Source: Colletotrichum lupini
Lineage: Eukaryota > Ascomycota > Sordariomycetes > Glomerellales > Glomerellaceae
Assembly: GCF_023278565.1 (NCBI RefSeq)
Contig: NC_064673.1
Location: 1,674,001-1,738,000, forward strand
Direction: 5' to 3'
Length of the DNA: 64,000 bases
The notes under the pieces were generated by a model, which had not been told where the DNA came from, did not search any database, and saw only the letters and a program-made list of their open reading frames with translations. Position numbers and translations under genes: made by a program. Below, piece by piece: positions 50,417 to 62,239 of this stretch (its first letter is position 1; each line of letters begins with the position of its first letter).

Positions 50417-50422
50417 CCGAGG
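50417..50422. promoter_or_regulatory. CCGAGG, candidate FarA/FarB site
   Basis: The CCTCGG/CCGAGG hexamer is the known binding core of the fatty-acid-responsive factors FarA and FarB in Aspergillus. This one lies 86 bp upstream of the FAS1 start. Others occur at 52279-52284 and 55654-55659. About three are expected by chance in 6.2 kb, so only the position makes this one notable. Confidence 0.25.
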
Positions 50423-50940
50423 AGTGCTTGTTTTTTTACCGCCTCTTTCCCCTGCCGATCCAGAGATGTTTCTCCAGCAGGAGATGGGGAAAACAGTAAG
50501 ATGGCTTACCTTGTTTGTGACTCCGTAAACTCAGCAAAGAGCAGGAGGCAGCTAGTTCAAGATGCTCCGGTATGGCGGGGGAAGAGGGAGGAAGTGTGCG
50601 GCAGTAATGTCGTGTCTTTAGGTATTGAGCGTGGGTGGTCGTCTAGAGCTTTCTCTCCTATTATCCGAGAGCAATTGGTGGTCTATAAAGGACAAGAAAA
50701 AGAAACGAGAAGACTGCCTGCAAGTTCTGTCCTTGACGTGGAGTTGTGGGAGGGAAGAGCAAGAGAGTGGCAGATGGCAGCTTAAAGAAGAGTGGGATGG
50801 TGAGCAAGGGAAGGTTGGGAGAGTTCTTGGACGAGGTTATGATGGGAAGGCGAGGCAATTGAAGTGTATCCCTTTGGACTTTTTTTTCTACTGCGGCCCG
50901 GGTCTGGTCTGGGTCCCTGCTGACTTTCTTGGGGGAGTGG

Positions 50941-51001
50941 GAGTTGAGTTGAGTTGAGTTGAGTGAGGAGCGTCTGTGTGTGCGTGTGTGTGTGTGTGTG
51001 C
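50941..51001. repeat. GAGTT minisatellite followed by GT microsatellite
   Basis: Four GAGTT units at 50941-50963, then a GT run with one interruption from about 50974 to 51000. It lies about 610 bp upstream of the FAS1 start. Confidence 0.9.
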
Positions 51002-53911
51002 CTGTCTTCCCGGGTCTGTCTCAATAAGTGGACATGGATTGATTGGGATTGTGGGATTGAGAACCGGGACTTGGTACTTTCACGCCATCATTGAGGAGGG
51101 AGACTCAGAGAAGCATGGCGGGTGTGGTGTGTAGGTAGATGGACTTTGGTGTGCGGTGTGTGGATGTTCAAGTGGATGATGAATTTGATGGATCCAACCT
51201 TTGAGCCAAGTATCCGTACGAAGTACCGCCTGCTTCTCGACCCTTTTTTCTGTTTTTCTTTTCGTGAGAGTGAGGTCAATCCCACCAACGTAATTGGAGG
51301 TATCTGGCCCAGTTTGGGTCACTTTGGTGTGTCTACGAGGGGTAAAAAGGGGATGTACCCAGGACAGGGACAGGTACATGGCCCCGATACGCAGAGAAGA
51401 CGAGATGGAACTCAACGATTAGAAAAAAATAGGCCGGGGTCATTTTGGGACATTGGATTGGAATGAATCCAGTTGGTTCGGGCTGACGGAGGAAAGGCAC
51501 GTTGGACCGCATCTTGAGTAGGTACTGCGTACCTGCCACGCTTAGGTAGGCCCCATCCCCATCTGCTTCACTTCCACTGCGCTTGCAAGGCAGGTACGGG
51601 TTGACGGGTGGAAAGTACCTTACTCATTACCTGTACTCCGTACTCCGTACTTTGTACCTTTTCCCGGCTCAAGGCAAGAGGCACCACAGCTCTCAGGATT
51701 CAAGAGCGGAAAGAACAGGGGAGGTGGCAGTTGGCCGTTTGCTGGCGTCAAGCAGTGCCTGCCTGGTCGCGCGGCCAAGTGACCAATTGCTACGGGTACG
51801 TGTGTCAATGCTAATCAATCCAATTGTCTGTGTGTATGAGGTAGGTACTGTAGGCATTCGTATGGAGCATCGTCTCTCCCGTCTCTTTTTCTGCCTTTGC
51901 ATCTCTCCAAAAGTCTCAAATCTCAATGTCTCGCCAAATTTTTTAGTTCTGTTGGGGATGGTCGTACACCCCAATCCACCCCTCCAGCTCCACCCTTGAC
52001 TTCATGCAGCCCGAGTGATCCGCAAGGGTTCCGCTGTTGGAGAACGGGCGCCAATGTACCGGTACATGCCCTCGAACCTCCTTCAACCTCTCTCCCACTC
52101 ATCCAAGCATCCTCTTCCCAAGTTTATCTCCCAAGCCACACTTGGATGATGGCGGAACGCCGCAACCACAACGGATCGTGTCTACACAATCTTGCCTCCG
52201 GATCTTTGCCGCCAACTCTTAGCTCATCGGACCGGTCTCGTCTCTTTTTCAAGGTGCTGGATCAATGGACGCACGAATCCTCGGCCAAATGGCATCATTT
52301 CGGCTCTTGGGCCTGGACTTGCACCATACTTTTCAACATCAGTGCTGATGCTAGGCGAATCGCACTTGTCGCGCACGCCGATAAGATGCCGAGTTGCTAC
52401 CCCGGATGCAACAAACGGACGATAACGAGCCCAAAACTAAGGCGCCGTCGCGGGCCATCTCGGGTTCTGCTGCGCGACATCGCTCGATGCCGAGTTGCCT
52501 CTCAGAGCAGCTCTTGCAAGGAAAGGAAAAGAAGTTTTCCAACCTCGCCTCTTCCTTGTATCGACTCGCCTCGCTGACCGGGAGTTGCGAAAAAAGGTGT
52601 CGCCCACTTCGACTTGGACCCTAAAAGATCCTGATATGCGGGATCCCACCAAGTACAATGTACTCCCGGGCCCCCCGTTACGTTCCCGCAACTCCCTGGC
52701 CGGTTGAAAGGCGGTCAGCATCTCTAGCGTCGTATCCGATATTCTGCCGTCTCCTTCTCCCCACCGCTTTCACCCCACGCCTGGGGCTCGATGCTGGGGA
52801 GGATGGGAAATGCGCGGGACCCTGAGGACGAGGATCCGGCAGGGAGAACGGCATGTACATGTTTGATGTACCGATACCAGCCGCCACACCGCACTCGCAG
52901 CTCCGGCTTGCTGAGGCGGGAGCTATCTCTTTGCCATGCCACGCCGCCCACGCGGGCGGGCGGTCGGTCGTCCAGGAATGCAAGCTCTAGCATCTGCGTA
53001 CCACAATGCCCTGTGTATCTTCCCTTGCCATGCGTGGAGGGGTAACGAATAGCGATGAGATTTGTACCTAGGCACCGTCTCGGTAAGACATACTGCTTGC
53101 CCGCTGCCCAGCCAAGCCCAGGCTTTTAAGCATGAACTGATGAGGCACAGGGCTGGAATCCTCGAATATCGACAAGTGTTGCACCGAGCTCATTCACTCG
53201 GTCTCCGATTGTTCATCGACGTCTCTCGGTTGGCTCGGGCGAGCTGAGTTGAGTGGTTGAAGAATGCTCCTGGTGATGAGCGATCAGACACAGGTCGCAC
53301 TTTGTGGTTTGTTGCGCATCACAATGGCTTGTTGACTGAGGCTTCCGTCAACTGGGCATCTTCACCCACCTTTCGTGGCTCGTCTACTGAAGAACTGGAG
53401 CAACCCGTCGTACGCAACCGAAAGGTCAGCAAGAGCTTAGTCAACTTCGAACTGATTAGGTCCTCCTGGGCCTGGCCAGGGCTGGAGTTGAGGCAAACCA
53501 AGCCCCTTCTGCCCCTCGAACAGCAGATTCGAGCCTCGACAGGAAAAGCTTGGGTTAATCCGTCGTCTACTGTATACGGAGTACAACTCCAGTCGCCAAG
53601 GAGGTATCGCTACATTACACCCCCATCGGACCGTGGCGGGTTCCTGGAGCAGAGACCACTTTTGCCCCTCCTCGCCCTCCATTTCCCATTTCCCCTTCCA
53701 CTCTTCCATGGCCTTCTGCTTGCAACATGGAGGCTTTTTTTGGCTTGTTGCTGAGGAGTTGCGGCTGTTACTTTCCGGATCCCCGTTGGGTGACGGAGCA
53801 GAAGATATCTTATCATGGCACCACTTTCCCACAGCTTGCCGCAGTCGTACTGAATTTGTACACGTATACAAAAGCCATGCTGTTGATGACACTTTTCACA
53901 TCAGAGCTATA

Positions 53912-53932
53912 TGTGTGTGTGTGTGTGTGTGT
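53912..53932. repeat. TG microsatellite
   Basis: Ten uninterrupted TG units in the FAS1/FAS2 intergenic region. Confidence 0.9.
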
Positions 53933-55701
53933 CGTTGGCCGTTGGGAAGAGCCGTAGCTCTATCCGTATCTCTTATCGGCATCGGTATCAACACCCCGCC
54001 AAGCATCAAAGCTCCAACAAGCTTCCAGCTCTCTCCCCCTCCAAAGGGAAGTGTGTGGGTAGTCTTTGAACGTCGCAAGAGACTGTAGCCAACAGGAATG
54101 CAGCGATAAGGGTGAGCTGATAGAGGCACAATCAGAGTTAAGGGTCATCGGAACGGGTACATCTCAAGGCCAAAGGTGAGGTGAAGCTTGGGAGGTCTCA
54201 GACTAAGATCACCAACACCCAGAGCCTCGCGAAGGGCTAGACGTTTGCTGCAGGCGCTAAGTAGAGTCGAGGACTCGAGGGGCAGGTACGGCGGCCACTA
54301 GCCCGAATTCAACATTCCGGCAGCTCGGGAAAGGGCAGCGAGCACGGCGAGGAAGTAAAAGTCGGGCAGAGAGACGACGAGAAGGAGTCAAGACATTGAA
54401 TGCGCGCCACACGAGGCTAACGACAGCGCCCAGCCGTGCCAGCCTCTAGCCCAAGGCAAAGAGCCCGAGAGCTGGCAAGCCTTGCGATGTGAAGCTGTAA
54501 ATCAGGTACAGCTACTTTGCTTGGTCTTGTCTCATCCCACCTCGCAACATGGCACGTACCCGCACTTCGCATTACACGACAGGCTGGCTTGAAGAGGTGG
54601 CAGACAAGAGACAAGGCGCAAAGCCTCGTTTGATAGAGGGAAGCGATAAGATAGCGAGGAGGCGCACGGAAGGAGTCACTTGAGACTGGTGGATAATGCA
54701 TGCAGGACGATGATGCGGCAGCTGCCACTTTGCTCGTTCACTCGCACGGAAGACGAGGAGCACTGACTGGCTTCGGTCTAGCCAGGTGACAAGATATCTT
54801 ACGTATCAGTATGCGATGGTGAGAAAAGCTTGGTCCCAAAGAGTTCATGCTTTACGTGGCTTGTAAGTTGTTGGATGCGATGATCTGAATTGAGAAAGAA
54901 GCTCTTGGGATCAAACGCAAATATCACCTCTAGAGGTGAGGTTGAGGTAGCTTACACATAATCAGTACGGGTTGGTATGATGTATAGATAGTATCGGGAT
55001 GGGTGAGGTTGGAAGTCTTGGAACCGGTGACACCCCCATCACGTCTTCTTGATGAGCTGGGTTTTGCTGGATCATGAATACCTAGATGGATGGATGTTGC
55101 CTATCCGTACCCGAAACCTTTTTCGCAGAGGTGACGCCTCACGCCTCAACTCCAACGTCAACTTGGCATCAATGACGGATTGTGGATTGCCCTCCCTGCC
55201 GTCCCTCCCAAAAAGATGTGCTCCACCCGTCCCACGGTTCCCACCCTGCATTCCCCCAATGAAATGGTTTTGTGGGGAAGTCCCCCTGATCAAACCAAGC
55301 TCGATTGGGGAAAGCGTCTGAATATGGTTGAGGAGCTTTCGACGCAGCGAGGTACGTACCGACCAGGCGTTGCAGCCAAACCACCCAAGAAAAGAATGGA
55401 AGCCAGGACCCAGCACCCAGCAGCGGTAAAGCCACACACACACCAAACCAAAAGTGACCACACGCCTCCCAGGCAATTTACACGCCAGCAGCTTTCTTCC
55501 CACCTGCATGGGGGGAACATGGGAACTTGAAGGGGACAACGCGTGAGGTGCCGGGGATTTCACGGCTCTCCCATCGCGAGGCAAGGCAGGCTAAGACGGG
55601 CCCACTTGTATGTTCCTTTCCCAGGGCCCTGCCGCCTTTCCTCCCACGTACCCCCTCGGGAGGCAGAACTGGAGGACGAAGGCTAAGAGAGAGAGGAAGA
55701 G

Positions 55702-55715
55702 AAAAAAAAAAAAAA
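55702..55715. repeat. A14 homopolymer
   Basis: Uninterrupted A-run within a purine-rich stretch (GAGAGAGGAAGAG before it) about 830 bp upstream of FAS2; such dA:dT tracts often disfavour nucleosomes. Confidence 0.8.
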
Positions 55716-55979
55716 GACAGAGAGAAGATGGCCAGTCGAATGTCTCGAGACATTACCCCCCGCCGCCCACCTCACCTCATGGATCCATCCATCCAACCTC
55801 ACTTCCATGAGTGTTGTCCCTGGTGAATGTACACCACCACCTACTTGCATGTACCTTGTACCTGACCTCACCTGAGGTACCTCGACATTGGGAAAACCCT
55901 CCATACGCAGTACACTACACACTCCCTCCCTCTCTACTCTCACGCACTCTGCTCATCTTCCTTGAGCCGGTGGGGGCCC

Positions 55980-56542
55980 TTGCCTGGTTCAACATTCATC
56001 TTTTTTCCTGACGGGACCTGTTGTTCCCAATCCCATCCCCTCCCTTTCCAGTTGGTGTCCTCTCCTCACAAAGTAGACGCCCCCCAAGAAAGTCAATCAA
56101 GTGCCAGTGACCCGATATCGAGGGGCCAGAGCCATCAACATTGAGCCTGTCTCTTCTTTTTTTTTCAATCAAATCCAACCATCTTCCCTTCATCCGTGGT
56201 CCTCCCAACTTCCAAACCACTTCTACATCTCCCTCGCTCGCCTTCGCCAGTTTGTCCCTCCCTCTCTCTGGCGCGGACTTGATTCTCCCTTGAACAGCCA
56301 CCACCCACTGTCCAGAAAAAAAAGTCTTGCGAGCTTTGTCTGCTTCACATATACCCTCACCGCAGACACCAACGCCATTCCACACTGTTCCAGGATTCCG
56401 ACTCTCCCACGGACTCCCACGAACAGCATATACCCCTCCAAATCGTCAAAACTTCGACGACGACTTCTAGATACCCTCAATTTCTCGGTTCTCCTCCCAG
56501 CTCCGTGTCATTGAGCTTTCCAGCTCCTCCCAGCTATTCATA
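55980..56542 (+). promoter_or_regulatory. Pyrimidine-rich FAS2 core promoter and leader
   Basis: CT-rich coding-strand DNA (for example CATCCCCTCCCTTTCC and a T-run at about 56155-56165) leads into the start codon context TTCATAATG. CT-rich leaders are usual in highly expressed filamentous fungal genes. The transcription start cannot be placed by eye. Confidence 0.4.
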
Positions 56543-59500
56543 ATGCGTCCCGAAGTCGAGCAAGAGCTTGCCCACACTCTCCTTGTGGAGCTGCTTGCCT
56601 ACCAATTCGCCTCGCCCGTGCGGTGGATTGAGACCCAAGATGTTTTCCTGGCCGAGAAGACCGCCGAGAGGGTGGTTGAAATCGGCCCCGCTGATACCCT
56701 CGGTGTGATGGCCAAGCGCACTCTCGCCTCAAAGTACGAAGCCTACGATGCTGCCAAGTCTGTCCAGCGCCAAATCCTCTGCTACAACAAGGACGCAAAG
56801 GAAATCTACTACGAGGCCGACCCCATCGAGGAGGAGCCAGAGCCAGCTGCCGCTTCATCGAGCGCGCCGGCCGCTGCTTCTTCCTCTGCCCCTGCGGCTG
56901 CTGCCGCTCCCGCTGCTGCGGCTGCCCCCGCGCCCAGCGCCGGCCCTGCCGCTCAGGTTGCCGATGCCCCCGTCCAGGCAATCGACATCCTGCGAGCTCT
57001 TATTGCTCAAAAGCTCAAGAAGCCCTTGGCTGAGGTTCCCTTGAGCAAGGCCATCAAGGACCTTGTTGGCGGTGAGTAGCGAAATTTTCAAAACTCCCCA
57101 CTACCCATTGTAGCAACCTGCTGATCCCCTATTTCCACAGGCAAATCTACCCTTCAGAACGAAATCCTTGGTGATCTCGGCAAGGAATTCGGTTCAACAC
57201 CAGAGAAGCCCGAAGATGTTCCTCTCGACGAGCTCGGTTCCTCCATGCAGGCCACTTTCGACGGCCAGCTTGGCAAGCAATCTCAGGCACTTATTGCCCG
57301 CCTGATCTCCTCCAAGATGCCCGGTGGCTTCAACATCACGGCCGCGAGAAAATACCTCGAGACAAGATGGGGCCTGGCTTCCGGAAGACAGGATGGCACT
57401 CTCCTGCTCGCTCTCACCATGGAGCCCCCTGCTCGTCTGGGATCCGAGGCTGATGCCAAGGCTTTCCTGGACGACGTCACCCAGAAGTACGCCGTCACTG
57501 CTGGTATCAGCCTGAGCACCCCTCAGGCTGGTGCCGCCGCCGGCGGCTCTGGCGGTGGCATGATGATGGACCCCGCGGCCATCGATGCCCTCACCAAGGA
57601 CCAGCGCGCCCTCTTTAAGCAGCAGCTTGAGCTCCTCGCGAGATACCTCAAGCTGGATCTCCGTGCCGGCGACAAGGCCTACCTCAACTCCCAGGAGTCC
57701 GAGAAGGTCCTCCAGTCCCAGCTCGACCTCTGGACTGCCGAGCACGGTGACTTCTACGCCGCCGGCATCCAGCCCGTCTTCAGCTCCCTCAAGGCTCGCT
57801 CCTACGATTCATCCTGGAACTGGGCGCGCCAGGATGCCCTCCACATGTACTACGACATTATTTTCGGCCGCCTCAAGGCTGTTGACCGTGAGATTGTCAG
57901 CCAGTGCATCCGCATCATGAACCGCTCCAATCCCACTCTCGTCGAGTTCATGCAGTACCACATTGACAACTGCCCTGCGGAGCGCGGAGAGACCTACAAG
58001 CTCGCCAAGGAGCTGGGTGAGCAGCTCATCGAGAACTGCAAGGAGGTTCTCAACGCCAACCCCGTCTACAAGGACGTCGCTGTCCCCACCGGTCCCCAGA
58101 CCACCGTCGACGCTCGCGGCAACCTCAACTACGAGGAGGTCCCCCGCGCCAGCTGCCGCAAGTTGGAGCACTACGTCCAGCAGATGGCTGAGGGTGGCAA
58201 GATCTCTGAGTACGGCAACCGCACCAAGGTTCAGAACGATCTGCGCCGCATCTACAAGCTCATCAAGGAGCAGCACAAGATGTCCAAGACCTCGCAGCTC
58301 GAGATCAAGAACCTCTACGGCGACGTCTTGCGTTCTCTCGCGATGAACGAGAACCAGATCATCCCCAACGAGGACAGCCCCTCCAAGAAGGCCAAGCCCG
58401 GCAAGGTCGAGACCATCCCCTTCCTGCACCTCAAGCGCAAGAGCCTCCACGGCTGGGACTACAGCAAGAAGCTCACAGGCTACTACCTGCAGTCTCTTGA
58501 GGAGGCTGCCAAGGACGGTGTCACCTTCGCTGGCAAGCACGCCCTCATGACTGGTGCCGGTGCCGGTTCCATCGGTGCTGAGGTCCTTCAGGGCCTCATC
58601 AGCGGTGGTGCCAAGGTCGTCGTCACTACCAGCAGATTCTCTCGCGAGGTCACTGAGTACTACCAGTCCATGTACACCCGCTTCGGAGCTCGTGGCTCCC
58701 AGCTTGTTGTTGTGCCCTTCAACCAGGGTAGCAAGCAGGACTGCGAGGCTCTCATTGACTACATCTACGACCCCAAGAACGGCCTCGGCTGGGATCTGGA
58801 CTTCATTGTGCCCTTCGCTGCCATTCCCGAGAACGGACGCCAGATTGACCAGATCGACTCTCGTTCCGAGCTGGCTCACCGCATCATGTTGACCAACCTG
58901 CTCCGCATTCTCGGAAGCGTCAAGACCCAGAAGGCTGAGCGTGGTTTCGAGACCCGTCCCGCCCAGGTCGTCCTGCCTCTGTCCCCCAACCACGGTACCT
59001 TCGGTAACGATGGTCTCTACTCCGAGTCCAAGCTTGCCCTGGAGACTCTGTTCAACAGATGGCACTCTGAGGACTGGGGTCAGTACCTCACCATCTGCGG
59101 TGCCGTCATTGGCTGGACCCGTGGTACTGGTCTCATGAGCGGCAACAATGTTGTCGCCGAGGGCGTCGAGGCTTTCGGCGTTCGTACCTTCTCCCAGCAG
59201 GAGATGGCCTTCAACCTTTTGGGTCTCATGTCTCCTGCTGTTGTCGACCTCTGCCAGAGCGAGCCCGTCTTCGCCGACCTGAACGGTGGTCTTCAGTTCA
59301 TCCCCGACCTCAACCAGACCATGACCAAGCTCCGCAAGGACATCATGGAGACTAGCGAGGTCCGCCGCGCTGTCACCAAGGAGACTGCCATTGAGAACAA
59401 GGTTGTCAACGGCCCCAACTCTGAGGCTCTCTACAAGAAGACCCTCGTTGAGCCCCGTGCCAACCTCAAGTTCGACTTCCCCACCCTTCCCGACTGGGAA

Positions 59501-62239
59501 GAGGAGATTGCTCCCCTCAACGACCGCCTCAAGGGCATGGTCGACTTGGAGAAGGTCGTCGTCGTCACCGGTTTCGCTGAGGTTGGTCCTTGGGGTAACT
59601 CCCGTACCCGTTGGGAGATGGAGGCTCACGGCGAGTTCTCTCTTGAGGGTTGCGTTGAGATGGCCTGGATCATGGGTCTGATCAAGAACCACAACGGTCC
59701 CATCAAGGGCAAGCCTGCTCCCTACTCCGGCTGGGTTGACGCCAAGACTGGCGAGCCCGTCGATGACAAGGACATCAAGCAGAAGTACGAGAAGTACATT
59801 CTCGAGCACTCGGGTATCCGTCTCATTGAGCCTGAGCTCTTCGGCGGCTACGACCCTGAGCAGAAGCAGCTTCTTCACGAGGTTGTCATCGAGGAGGACC
59901 TCGAGCCCTTCGAGGCGTCCAAGGAGACTGCCGAGGAGTTCAAGCGCGAGCACGGCGATAAGGTCGAGATCTTTGAGATCCCCGAGTCTGGCGAGTACAT
60001 TGTCCGCATGAAGAAGGGAGCTGCTCTCTTGATCCCCAAGGCTCTCCGCTTCGACAGACTCGTCGCTGGCCAGATCCCCACTGGTTGGGACGCCAAGAGA
60101 TACGGTGTCCCCGAGGACATTGTCTCCCAGGTCGACCCAGTCACCCTTTTCGTCCTTGTTTCCGTTGCCGAGACTCTGTTGTCGGCCGGTATCACCGACC
60201 CCTACGAGTTCTACAAGTATGTCCACGTCTCCGAGGTGGGCAACTGTATCGGATCCGGTATGGGTGGTGCTGGCGCTCTCCGTGGCATGCACAGAGACCG
60301 CTACCTCGACAAGCCCGTCCAGAACGACATTCTCCAGGAGTCTTTCATCAACACCATGGCCGCCTGGGTTAACATGTTGTTGATCTCTTCCTCTGGTCCC
60401 ATCAAGACCCCTGTCGGTGCTTGCGCCACCGCTGTCGAGTCCGTCGACATTGGTTACGAGACCATCATGGAGGGCAAGGCTCGCATCGTCTTCGTCGGTG
60501 GTTTCGATGACTTCGGTGAGGAGGGCTCTTACGAGTTCGCCAACATGAAGGCCACCAGCAACGCCGTCGATGAGCTTGCCCACGGCCGTACCCCCGCCGA
60601 GATGTCGCGTCCCACCACCACCACCCGTAACGGATTCATGGAGTCCCAGGGTTGCGGTGTCCAGCTTATCATGACCGCCAAGCTCGCCCTTGACATGGGC
60701 ATGCCCATCCACGGTATTCTGGCCTTGACTACCACTGCTACCGACAAGATTGGCCGATCCGTTCCCGCTCCTGGCCAGGGTGTCTTGACCACTGCTCGCG
60801 AGCACGCCGGCAAGTTCCCTTCGCCTCTGCTCGACATCAACTACCGTCGCCGCCAGATCGAGCTTCGCAAGAAGCAGATCAAGCAGTGGCAGGAGTCTGA
60901 GCTCGAGTACCTCTACGATGAGGTCGAGGCCATCAAGGCTCAGGGCCAGGAGGTCAACGAGAAGGAGTACGCCCACGACCGTGCCGAGCACATCAAGAGG
61001 GAGGCCGAACGCCAGGAGAAGGATGTTCTCCGCAGCCTCGGCAACAACTTCTGGAAGAACAACCCGGAGATTGCTCCTCTCCGTGGTGCCCTCGCTACCT
61101 GGGGTCTCACCATCGACGACCTCGAGGTTGCCTCTTTCCACGGTACTTCCACCAAGGCCAACGACAAGAACGAGTCTTCTGTCATCTGCCAGCAGCTCCG
61201 CCACCTTGGCCGCAAGAAGGGTAACGCCGTCATGGGTATCTTCCAGAAGTACCTTACTGGTCACCCCAAGGGTGCCGCCGGTGCCTGGATGATGAACGGC
61301 TGCTTGCAGGTGCTCAACACCGGTTTGGTCCCGGGCAACCGCAACGCCGACAACGTCGACCCCATCATGGAGCAGTTCGACATGATTGTCTACCCCAGCC
61401 GCACCATCCAGACCGATGGTATCAAGGCCTTCTCCGTCACCTCTTTCGGTTTCGGTCAGAAGGGTGCCCAGGCCATTGGTGTGCACCCCAAGTACCTCTT
61501 CGCCACCCTTGACGAGAAGACGTACGAGGAGTACTCCGCCAAGGTCAACGCTCGCCAGAAGAAGGCGTACAGCTTCTTCCACAAGGGCCTGGTCAACAAC
61601 ACGCTCTTCGTGCCCAAGTCCAACGCTCCTTACACCGACGAGCAGCTCAGCAAGGTTCTTCTGAACCCCGATGCTCGCGTCACCGAGGACAAGAAGACCT
61701 CCACCATCTCTTACCCCTCCAACTTCATGAAGGCGTCTGAGAAGACTGTCACCTCCACGGCGGCCAAGGCCACCCAGGACATGATGGAGGGTCTGGCCAA
61801 GAAGGTCGCCAACAAGAACAGCAACGTTGGTGTTGACGTTGAGGACATCTCCGCCATCAACATTGAGAACGAGACGTTTATTGAGCGCAACTTCACCGCC
61901 GGTGAGATCAAGTACTGCCAGTCCGCGCCCAGCCCTCAGAGCTCGTTCGCTGGCCGGTGGAGCGCAAAGGAGGCCGTCTTCAAGTCTCTTGGGGTCTCCA
62001 GCAAGGGTGCCGGTGCGCCGCTGAAGGATATCGAGATTGCCAAGGACGAGTCTGGCGCCCCTACTGTCAAGGTAAGCTTCACTCAGCATACACTTTACTC
62101 TTGAGACTGTTTACTAATTTGATGATAGCTCCACGGCGAAGCTGCTGCGGCTGCCAAGAAGGTTGGCCTTTCAGACATTAGCGTCTCCATCTCACACTCT
62201 GAGACGCAGGCGATTGCGGTGGCTGTTGCAAACTTTTAA
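56543..62239 (+). CDS. FAS2: Fatty acid synthase alpha subunit
   Basis: Exons 56543-57071, 57141-62071 and 62129-62239 encode 1856 residues; introns are 69 and 57 bp (GTGAGT/CAG and GTAAGC/TAG). Residues 1-95 complete the malonyl/palmitoyl transferase with the beta chain. A flexible Ala/Pro/Ser linker covers about 94-138. The acyl carrier domain (about 139-303) has its phosphopantetheine site at Ser179 in [14 protein letters not shown]. Ketoreductase starts near 646 (TGAGAGSIG) with its Tyr in GLYSESK (about 803). Ketosynthase has Cys1271 (VGACATA) and His in [10 protein letters not shown] and [10 protein letters not shown]. The C-terminal phosphopantetheinyl transferase runs from about 1738 ([19 protein letters not shown]). 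Intron 1 lies two codons before the carrier serine; the last intron falls inside the transferase domain. It partners FAS1 at 44020-50331. Confidence 0.97.

Larger units (their letters stand above)
50332..56542. promoter_or_regulatory. Long divergent intergenic region of FAS1 and FAS2
   Basis: 6.2 kb separates the two start codons. I found no recognisable gene; the longest frames (for example 53257-53754, 165 codons) have no domain and a biased, low-complexity composition. The region holds microsatellites, an A-run, several GTAC-rich motifs such as ACTCCGTACTCCGTAC near 51634-51650, and a pyrimidine-rich stretch before FAS2. Both promoters must lie here. An unannotated noncoding transcript is possible but cannot be seen from sequence. 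Confidence 0.6.

Noticed and set aside
53257..53754. 165-codon open frame between FAS1 and FAS2
   Set aside because: No domain, signal or family resemblance; it overlaps other random frames and ends in low-complexity Leu/Pro/Phe sequence.
57809..62089. 1426-codon open frame on the strand opposite FAS2
   Set aside because: Same effect: an antisense shadow of a highly biased gene, with no recognisable domain.
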